A stretch of DNA of 64,000 bases from Deltaproteobacteria bacterium (GTDB taxonomy: Bacteria > Myxococcota > UBA727 > VGSZ01). The translations under genes were made by a program, and so were the position numbers. Below, in pieces: positions 9,084-15,424 of this stretch (the stretch's first letter is position 1; every line of letters begins with the position of its first letter). The stretch is taken from NCBI GenBank assembly GCA_020850995.1, contig JADZDP010000107.1, positions 22,312 through 86,311 of the forward strand, written 5' to 3'. The notes beneath the pieces are model-generated. The model searched no databases. It saw only the letters and a program-made list of their open reading frames with translations, and was not told where the DNA came from.

Positions 9084-10154
9084 ATGCCGCTCCTCGGCCT
9101 CTACAAGGCGCTCGTGCGACAACGCTACGAGACTGGCACGCGCGCCGACGAGATCCACCGCGTGCCCTGCGCCGACGGGGTGCGCATCGCCATCAAGCGC
9201 TTCCTGCCCCACCGCGACAGCGAGCCGCGGCGCTTGCCGGTCTTGTGCGTGCCCGGGCTCGGCGCCGACTCCACCAACTTCGACGCCCCCGAGCCCTATG
9301 GCCTGGCGCCCTGGCTCGCCGGCCGCGGCTTCGACACCTGGGTCATCGACCTGCGTGGCACCGGCATGTCGAAGCTGCCGTACCGCAAGTGGGTGGGCGT
9401 CACCTTCGACGACTTCGTGGGGCTCGATCTCGTCGCCGCCGTCGATCACCTCTGCGCCAAGAGCGGCGCGCCCGGGGTGATGGTGGTCGGCCACTCCATG
9501 GGCGGCCTCGCCTTGTACGCGATGCTCGCGCGCCAGCAGGCCACGCGCGTGCGCGCCGGTGTCACGCTCGGCTCGCCGCTCGGCTTCCCGCAGGGGTGGG
9601 AGGCGATGCCGCTCTTGCGACCGCTCAAGCGGCTGGGCGACATCGCGCCCGGCCTGCACCTCGAGCCCCTGTCGCAGTTGGTTGCGCCGCTGGCGTTGCG
9701 CTTCAACAGCGCCGCCCTGAAGCGCTTCCTGGTGCTCGACAACGTCGACACGCGCATGGCGCGCCGCCTGATGTACCGCGCGGTGCAGAGCATCCCGCGC
9801 GGCCTCATGTTGCAGTTCCGCGAGTGGATCGATCGCGACGTGTTCCGCTCCGCCGACGGCGAGCTCGACTACCGCGCGCGCCTGGCGGGCTGCGCGCTGC
9901 CCGTGCTGGTGGTGGGCGCGCCCCACGACGGCCTGGCGCGCCTCGACGCGGTGCGCCGCGCGTTGCCGCTCTTGCCGCACGCGCGCTTCCTCTTGGCCGG
10001 ACGCGACGAGGGGATGTCGACCGACTACGGCCACATCGATCTGCTGTTCGGCCGCCGCGCGCACCAGGAGGTATTCCCACGCATCGCCGACTGGCTCGGC
10101 GAGCACGATGCCGTGGCCACCTCCACACGGCGCCTGCGCGTGGTAGCTCTGTGA
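9084..10154 (+). CDS. Alpha/beta hydrolase
   Basis: This 356-residue protein has an alpha/beta-hydrolase fold, with the nucleophile elbow GHSMGG (Ser138) and a late DYGHIDLLFG segment that supplies the probable catalytic histidine. An oxyanion region is suggested by LCVPGLGADS. It resembles the poly-hydroxyalkanoate or triacylglycerol-lipase branch with an elongated N-terminus, but the substrate cannot be read from sequence. It ends one base before the rapZ ATG, so the two genes are coupled. No clear signal peptide is present. Confidence 0.85.
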   Translation: MPLLGLYKALVRQRYETGTRADEIHRVPCADGVRIAIKRFLPHRDSEPRRLPVLCVPGLGADSTNFDAPEPYGLAPWLAGRGFDTWVIDLRGTGMSKLPYRKWVGVTFDDFVGLDLVAAVDHLCAKSGAPGVMVVGHSMGGLALYAMLARQQATRVRAGVTLGSPLGFPQGWEAMPLLRPLKRLGDIAPGLHLEPLSQLVAPLALRFNSAALKRFLVLDNVDTRMARRLMYRAVQSIPRGLMLQFREWIDRDVFRSADGELDYRARLAGCALPVLVVGAPHDGLARLDAVRRALPLLPHARFLLAGRDEGMSTDYGHIDLLFGRRAHQEVFPRIADWLGEHDAVATSTRRLRVVAL

Positions 10155-10155
10155 C

Positions 10156-11100
10156 ATGGCCACCGTGCGCACGTCCGACACCGCCCCCGCCCGCGACGCC
10201 AAGCAGGTCGTGGTCATCAGCGGCATGGCCGGCGCGGGCAAGACCACGGCGGCGCGCGCCCTCGAAGACCTGGGCTTCTTCGTCGTCGACAACCTGCCAC
10301 CCACGCTCATCGAGACCCTGCTCACGCTCTCCGACTCGTCGGGCGGCGGGCTCTCCCGTCTCGCCTTCGTCATCGACGCGCGCGAGCCGCAGTTCCTGAA
10401 GGACTTCGGCCCCACCTGGGATCGCTTGCGCGCTGCCGGTCACCAACTGATGTTGGTGTTCCTCGACGCCAGCGACGACGCCCTGGTGCGGCGCTTCCAA
10501 GAGACGCGCCGGCGCCACCCGCTCGACGTGCGCGTCGACGAGACCGAGTCGGTGCTGCCCGCGCCTGCCTCCGAGGTCGGGCTGCGCAGCGCCATCGCGC
10601 GCGAGCGTGCGCTGCTCGCCGACGTCGCCATGCGCGCCGACGTCATCATCGACACCAAGGACCTGTCGGTGCACCAGCTCAAGCGCACCATCGCGGAGCG
10701 ATTCGGCCTCGATACTGAGCGGCGCCTATCGGTGACGGTGCTGTCCTTCGGGTTCAAGCACGGCGTGCCCACCGAGCTCGACCTGTGCTTCGACGTGCGT
10801 TTCTTGCCGAACCCCTTCTTTGTCGAGGAGCTGCGGCCCCTGGCCGGCACCGACACGGCGGTGCGCGACTTCGTGCTCGCGCAGCCCGACGCCCAGGGCT
10901 TCCTCACGCGCGTCGACGAGCTGCTCGGCTTCCTGCTGCCGCGCTTCGAGCACGAGGGCAAGAGCTACGTCACCGTGGCGGTGGGCTGCACCGGCGGTCG
11001 CCATCGCTCGCCGGCCCTGGCGGACGCCCTGGTGGAGCGCCTGGGAGCCCGTGGCGTGGCGGCCCGCGTGGTGCACCGCGACATCGGTGGTTCCGGGTGA
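10156..11100 (+). CDS. rapZ: RapZ/YvcJ-family nucleotide-binding RNase adapter
   Basis: This 314-residue protein matches the RapZ (YvcJ) family: Walker A GMAGAGKTT at residues 23-31, a Walker B-like FVIDAR segment, SFGFKHGVP, DLCFDVRFLPNPF and the C-terminal RNA-binding signature GCTGGRHRSPALADAL. In E. coli RapZ binds GlmZ/GlmY and presents GlmZ to RNase E. In other bacteria the protein binds UDP-GlcNAc or nucleotides. About 20 extra N-terminal residues precede the P-loop. It lies between the hydrolase and ptsH, in the usual neighbourhood of PTS-Ntr genes. Confidence 0.95.
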   Translation: MATVRTSDTAPARDAKQVVVISGMAGAGKTTAARALEDLGFFVVDNLPPTLIETLLTLSDSSGGGLSRLAFVIDAREPQFLKDFGPTWDRLRAAGHQLMLVFLDASDDALVRRFQETRRRHPLDVRVDETESVLPAPASEVGLRSAIARERALLADVAMRADVIIDTKDLSVHQLKRTIAERFGLDTERRLSVTVLSFGFKHGVPTELDLCFDVRFLPNPFFVEELRPLAGTDTAVRDFVLAQPDAQGFLTRVDELLGFLLPRFEHEGKSYVTVAVGCTGGRHRSPALADALVERLGARGVAARVVHRDIGGSG

Positions 11101-11192
11101 GGGCCGCGAGGGCCGCGCGGGGTGCGGTTTGCGGGGGCGGTTCCGGGTAGACTGGGGCACGCTTGTCGGTCCGTGCTGGGGAACAAGGGATC

Positions 11193-11474
11193 ATGGCCGA
11201 GCTTTCTACGCAGGTGACCATCGTCAACGAGCTGGGGCTGCACGCCCGCGCCGCCTCCAAGCTGGTGCAGCTCGCCTCCAAGTTTCCGGTGGAGCTCAAG
11301 ATCGGCACCGAGGAGATGATGGTGAACGCCAAGAGCATCATGGGGGTGCTCATGCTCGCGGCCTGTCGCGGCACCGACCTGACGGTGACCGCGCTGGGCG
11401 ACGAAGAGCCGGCGCGCGCCGCGCTCGACGCCCTCACCAAGCTGATCGTCGAGCGCTTCGGGGAGGAACGCTGA
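11193..11474 (+). CDS. ptsH: Phosphocarrier protein HPr
   Basis: This 93-residue HPr carries the phosphorylated histidine in LGLHARAA (His17) and the regulatory serine in NAKSIMGVLML (Ser48), the site used by HprK in other bacteria. I chose the ATG at 11193 over an upstream GTG at 11163 because it gives the normal HPr length and is preceded by a purine-rich GGGGAACAAGGGA. It shuttles phosphate from PtsI to PtsN. Having both phosphorylation sites and an hprK gene 8 kb upstream points to a two-input switch. A possible -10 (TAGACT) lies at about 11147-11152. Confidence 0.95.
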   Translation: MAELSTQVTIVNELGLHARAASKLVQLASKFPVELKIGTEEMMVNAKSIMGVLMLAACRGTDLTVTALGDEEPARAALDALTKLIVERFGEER

Positions 11475-13234
11475 CCAAGGGGATCGTGCTCGAGGGCATC
11501 GGCGCCTCGCCCGGCGTGGCCTTCGGCCACGTCCACCTCATCGACCGGCGTCGCGCCACGCACCCGAAGTTCCACATCCCCGAGCAGCAAGCGGCGCTCG
11601 AGGTGCAGCGCCTGCTGGCCGCCGTCACCGAGGCGCGCCTGTCGTTGATCGCGCTCAAGGAGCGCGCCCCCGACCACTCCGCCATCCTCGACGCGCACTT
11701 GTTGATGATGGAAGACCCCATGCTGCTCGACGGGGCGCGCCGCTACATCACCGACGAGAAACGCTGCGCCGAGTGGGCGCTGCGCTCGGCGGTGCACGAC
11801 ATCCGCGGCCGCTTCGACGCGCTCGGTGACGCCTACTTCCGCGAGCGGCGGAGCGACGTCGACTTCGTGGGCGATCGCATCTTGTCGGCCATGACCAACA
11901 CCGACTCGGGGCGCATCGAGGCGGCGCCCAAGGACGCCGTGGTGGTGGCCCATGACCTGTCGCCCGCCGACACCATCGCGCTCTCCAAGCGCAAGGTGCG
12001 CGCCATCGTCACCGAGGTGGGCGGCGCCACCAGCCACACGGCCATCTTGGCGCGCGCGCTCGACATCCCCGCGGTGCTCGGCTGCGCGCACGTCACCGAG
12101 CGCGCCGGCGCCGGCGACCTGGTCATCGTCGACGGCAGCGCCGGCGAGGTGGTGCTCGAGCCCGACGAGGCGCTCATCGCGCGCTACCACGGCGTGGCCG
12201 ACGAGCGGGCGCTGCTGTTCGCGGCCCTGCAGCGCGAGGTGGGGCAGCCTTGCGTCACTCCCGACGGGCGGCGCGTTGGCCTGCTCGCCAACATCGAGAT
12301 CCCCGAGGAGATCCCGGCGGCGCTCGCCAGCGGCGCCGAGGGCGTGGGCCTGTACCGCTCCGAGTTCCTCTACGTGAACCGCGCCGAGCTGCCGAACGAG
12401 CAGGCGCACGCCGAGGCATGCGGCGCCATCCTCGACGCGCTCGGCGACAAGCCGGCCACGCTGCGCACCTTCGACATCGGCTCCGACAAGATGGCGAAGG
12501 CGGTCAAGCTGCCGCGCGAGCACAACCCGGCGCTCGGCCTGCGCGCCTGCCGCTTGGGTCTGGCGCGGCCGCCCATGCTGCGCACGCAACTGCGCGGCAT
12601 GGTGCGCGCCATCTCGGCACGCCAGCGCGGCTCCATCTTGTTGCCCATGATCGGCAGCGTCGAGGAGCTGGTGGCCGTGCGCGAGATCCTCGACCAGGAG
12701 ATGCACCAGCTCACCGCCGAGGGCGTGCCGGTGTGGCGCGGGCTCAAGGTGGGCGTGATGATCGAGCTGCCCGCCGCCGTGTGGATCGCCGACGAGCTGG
12801 CGCGCTACTGCGACTTCTTCTCCGTCGGCACCAACGACCTCATCCAGTACTCACTCGGCATCGATCGCGGCAACGAGCAGGTGGCGCACCTCTATCAACC
12901 GCTGCACCCCGGCGTGCTGCGCGCCCTCGAGCACGCCGTGGGCGCGGCCAAGCGCCGCGGCATCCCCGTCAGCCTGTGCGGCGAGTGCGCGTCGGATCCC
13001 GCGCTGGCCCCGGTGCTGCTCGGCCTCGGCTTCGACGCGCTCTCCATGCCGGGCCAGGCGGTGCCGCGCGTGCGCTACGTGCTGTCGCGCTTCCGCTTCG
13101 ACGACGCCAAGGCGCTCTTGGCCGAGTGCCTGCGCCAGGAGCGCGCGCGCGACGTGGAGGCGCTGGTCACCGACGCGGTCCAGCGCGCCATCCCGCAGGC
13201 GATCGCGCTCTTGCGCGACGCCGCGCACGGGTGA
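11471..13234 (+). CDS. ptsI: PTS enzyme I, probable CTG start
   Basis: This is phosphoenolpyruvate-protein phosphotransferase, 587 residues if started at CTG 11471. From that start the phosphorylated histidine in GGATSHTAILARA is His189, the same number as in E. coli enzyme I, and the C-terminal catalytic cysteine in SLCGECASDP is about Cys503. The CTG overlaps the ptsH stop (CTGA) and has GGAGG four bases upstream. The next alternative, GTG at 11486, is 19 bases from that Shine-Dalgarno. The protein has the usual N-terminal HPr-binding and C-terminal PEP-binding barrel domains and no GAF domain, so it is PtsI- rather than PtsP-like. It starts the HPr-PtsN phosphorelay. Confidence 0.92.
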   Translation: MTKGIVLEGIGASPGVAFGHVHLIDRRRATHPKFHIPEQQAALEVQRLLAAVTEARLSLIALKERAPDHSAILDAHLLMMEDPMLLDGARRYITDEKRCAEWALRSAVHDIRGRFDALGDAYFRERRSDVDFVGDRILSAMTNTDSGRIEAAPKDAVVVAHDLSPADTIALSKRKVRAIVTEVGGATSHTAILARALDIPAVLGCAHVTERAGAGDLVIVDGSAGEVVLEPDEALIARYHGVADERALLFAALQREVGQPCVTPDGRRVGLLANIEIPEEIPAALASGAEGVGLYRSEFLYVNRAELPNEQAHAEACGAILDALGDKPATLRTFDIGSDKMAKAVKLPREHNPALGLRACRLGLARPPMLRTQLRGMVRAISARQRGSILLPMIGSVEELVAVREILDQEMHQLTAEGVPVWRGLKVGVMIELPAAVWIADELARYCDFFSVGTNDLIQYSLGIDRGNEQVAHLYQPLHPGVLRALEHAVGAAKRRGIPVSLCGECASDPALAPVLLGLGFDALSMPGQAVPRVRYVLSRFRFDDAKALLAECLRQERARDVEALVTDAVQRAIPQAIALLRDAAHG

Positions 13235-13243
13235 GCTGCCCTG

Positions 13244-14638
13244 CTACGCCCGCCCCATGGGCCGCAGCACCTTGCCCACCGTCGCCACCGTGACGTCACC
13301 CTCGCGGGCCCGCGCCTGCCGGATGGCACCCACGATGTCGTCGAGCGTTGGCACCGCGCCGTCGCCATCGACGCGCTTGACCAGCGCCGTCAGGTTCGCC
13401 TGCGCCTTGGCCCACACGGCGTCGAAGGCGGTGGCCTTGTCGACGAGCAGGTGCACCAGCTCCTGTGCCTGCTGGCCGGCGCCATAGGTGCCCGGCTTGT
13501 AGAAGGTGACGTCCCAGGTGTAGGTGGTGGCGCGGTTGTCCTGGGCCGCGTCCTTCTTGATCTGCTCGAGCGCCGCGAAGCACTGCTCCGACACCGCGGG
13601 CACGCGGTAGTAGCCCGCCTCGGCGCCGCTGCCGTCGTCGAGCGACGCGTGGCCGCGCTCCTCGTCATGGCGCTCGTCGCCGCTCGAGGCGTTGCCCCGA
13701 TCGCGTTCGCTGGCCTCCGCCTCTGCGCCCACGCCGCTGCCGCCGCTCGACGTGCCCTCGGCGTCCTGGCCGCCTTGTTCTTGCTCGCCACCTTGGCCGC
13801 GACGCTTCTTGCCCTCGTCGCCCGCGCCCTCGAGCGCCTCCTCGTCGGCCTCCTCGTCGAGGATGCCGAGCTCCGTGGGGTCCTGGCCGGCGAGCGCGTC
13901 TCTGCGCTTCTTCTCGTCGGTCTTGGTGGTCTCGGCGCGCAAGCCACGCGCCACCTTGACGCCCTGGGCGTTGCCGCGGTCGAGCTGCTGGTTACCGGGC
14001 GTGGGCAGGTCGCGGTCCGAGGTGACGGTGGAGCCCTTCTTGTTGACGCCCTCGCCCTTCTTCGCCTCGGCGAGCTTCTGCTGGGTCTCGACGTTTCGCG
14101 ACTCCTGCCCCGAGGCCGCGCCCTTGATGTCGGTGGCGCTGGTGCCTTCGTTCGGCCCACCCGGGCCGAGCTGGTTGATGAGGGCGTCGAGGAAGTTGGT
14201 GTCGGGCGTGCCCTGGTTGACGAGCTCGGCGCGCTTCTGCTCGCCTTGCTTGAGCAAGCTCGGCGCGCCTTTCTCGAAGCCGTCCTTCACCGACTTCTGT
14301 TGCTTCTCCGCGGCGGCGTCGGGCTGCCCGAGCATGCCGGCCTTCTGCAGCGCGCCCGCGGTGCCGGCGTCGAGCAGGCCGCTTGGCGGCAGGCCCTGCT
14401 TGGCCTGGAACTGCTTGAGCACCGACGCGAGCGAGGGGGCCAGGCCCTGCCCGGGGGGGGCGTTGAAGCCCGCCTTGGCGAGGCGCCCGAGCAGGCCCTG
14501 GGCGGCGTCTTGGGGCTTGGCGCCAGCCTTGAGCAGCCCGGCGTCGGACAGGCCCTGCTCGAGCGGCTTGGGCATGGCGCTGGCGTGCGCGCCCCCCGCC
14601 CCGCCCGGCCTGCCCGCGCCGACGTCACGAATGACCAT
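13244..14638 (-). CDS. Low-complexity protein with peptidoglycan-binding-like motif
   Basis: I do not recognise the full protein (464 residues). About residues 70-105 (VLKQFQAKQGLPPSGLLDAG) look like a peptidoglycan-binding-1 repeat. Residues 110-350 are hydrophilic, rich in Glu, Gly, Lys, Ser and probably disordered, with long acidic runs. The last 120 residues look globular (ATTYTWDVTFYKPG onward). No signal peptide or membrane segment is seen. The gene converges on ptsI with a 9-bp gap. I chose ATG 14638 because TATAGT lies 6 bases upstream, as in other likely leaderless starts here. Possibly an injected or structural protein; function unknown. Confidence 0.7.
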   Translation of the reverse strand: MVIRDVGAGRPGGAGGAHASAMPKPLEQGLSDAGLLKAGAKPQDAAQGLLGRLAKAGFNAPPGQGLAPSLASVLKQFQAKQGLPPSGLLDAGTAGALQKAGMLGQPDAAAEKQQKSVKDGFEKGAPSLLKQGEQKRAELVNQGTPDTNFLDALINQLGPGGPNEGTSATDIKGAASGQESRNVETQQKLAEAKKGEGVNKKGSTVTSDRDLPTPGNQQLDRGNAQGVKVARGLRAETTKTDEKKRRDALAGQDPTELGILDEEADEEALEGAGDEGKKRRGQGGEQEQGGQDAEGTSSGGSGVGAEAEASERDRGNASSGDERHDEERGHASLDDGSGAEAGYYRVPAVSEQCFAALEQIKKDAAQDNRATTYTWDVTFYKPGTYGAGQQAQELVHLLVDKATAFDAVWAKAQANLTALVKRVDGDGAVPTLDDIVGAIRQARAREGDVTVATVGKVLRPMGRA

Positions 14639-14644
14639 ACCGGG

Positions 14645-14650
14645 ACTATA
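14645..14650 (-). promoter_or_regulatory. Candidate leaderless -10 box (TATAGT)
   Basis: TATAGT reads on the minus strand and ends 6 bases before the ATG at 14638, with CCCGGT between and no Shine-Dalgarno. This is the closest match to consensus among the short-spaced -10-like boxes in the window. Confidence 0.45.
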
Positions 14651-14783
14651 TCGGGTGACCCGGCGGCGTGGTCGCGGGCGCCCCATCGGTCGGGTGAGGC
14701 AGGTCGCGTTGGGGTGGTTGACGCGGGACCTCGCCCGAATTCGGGGTCTCGATTGACCGCTTCTCGGCCCGATGATCCAGCGG

Positions 14784-14873
14784 CAGCAGCAGCAGCAGCA
14801 GAAGAAGAAGAAGAAGAAGAAGAAGAAGAAGAAGAAGAAGAAGAAGAAGAAGAAGAAGAAGAAGAAGAAGAAG
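14784..14873. repeat. (CAG)6(AAG)24 trinucleotide tract
   Basis: An uninterrupted 90-bp triplet run: six CAG units (14784-14801) followed by 24 AAG units (14802-14873). It lies outside convincing genes and runs directly into the left end of repeat element A. Any reading frame across it would be poly-Glu, poly-Lys or poly-Arg (or Ser/Leu/Phe on the other strand), and no flanking frame looks coding. Length variation by slippage is likely. The stretch 14651-14783 before it holds only an inverted CCCGAATTCGGG palindrome (14734-14745). Confidence 0.95.
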
Positions 14874-15218
14874 CTGGGGCTTGCTGTTTCGCCGTCATGA
14901 CAGGATCGCTGCTCTCGCGAGAGCAGGCGGCGGTGCCGTCATGCAACGACGGTGGGCCGAGTGACGAGGTCACTGCGGGATCGAACGGCCCCCCTTCTAG
15001 ATCTTCCCCCATAGGAATGGGGGAAGCCGTGCCGGGCTCGCCACTGCGCAGTGGCAAAGATGGCACGGCCCTCTCCAGTCCTCTGGGGAGGTAGGGAGGG
15101 GTCCGTCGTGTATTTCTGGATGCGCGGCCGTCCCGGCAAGGCTGCCACCCAAGGGCAGCGCCGCTTGCTCTCGCGAGAGCAGCGATCGTCGTCGAGGGAG
15201 CGACAACAAGCCCCAGAT
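14872..15218 (+). repeat. Inverted-repeat element copy A (MITE-like, 347 bp)
   Basis: This non-coding element has imperfect terminal inverted repeats of about 65 bp. It starts AGCTGGGGCTTG and ends, on the opposite strand, ATCTGGGGCTTG. Each arm carries the perfect palindrome TGCTCTCGCGAGAGCA 37-38 bases in from the end (14910-14925 and 15166-15181). Internal hairpins are CTTCCCCC/GGGGGAAG (15003-15026), GCCACTGCGCAGTGGC (15040-15055) and a CTCCAG/CTGGGG stem near 15070-15090. Copy B at 61491-61834 has the same parts in reverse order, so the two are inverted relative to each other. There is no open frame for a transposase and no obvious target-site duplication. Confidence 0.85.
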
Positions 15219-15424
15219 CCCGAAGATCTTGAGCTCGCATGCGCAAGCCGGAAGCCCAGCTTCGATGTGGAGGATTGAACCCCCGAAATCGGGGGAAGCC
15301 GCCAAGCGCCACAGGGGCTCCCTCGATCTTGGGGGAGCGCATTGGCGACGGTGAAGTAGGAGAGTCGCGGCTGGGTGCGGTTCGCTGGTAGATCGGCGAC
15401 TTCTCGTCGATCAGGTGCATCAAC
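15219..15424. other. Spacer with CCCCCGA/TCGGGGG hairpin
   Basis: There is no gene here. A seven-pair hairpin with two-base loop, CCCCCGA at 15280-15286 and TCGGGGG at 15289-15295, lies 130 bp past the end of the beta-propeller operon and could end its transcript, although no U-run follows. Related CCCGAA-type palindromes occur at 14734-14745 and about 61905-61917, near both repeat elements. Confidence 0.4.

Noticed and set aside
11163..11192. GTG 11163 as start of ptsH
   Set aside because: It would add ten residues not seen in HPr; ATG 11193 has a better ribosome-binding site.
10820..11470. N-terminal extension of ptsI by 217 residues
   Set aside because: The open frame continues upstream through rapZ and ptsH, but enzyme I starts near 11471 by family length and His189 numbering.
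14784..15218. CRISPR array or coding low-complexity gene
   Set aside because: The triplet run has no spacers, and the repeat element occurs as a single inverted-repeat unit, not as regularly spaced direct repeats. No frame through it resembles a protein.
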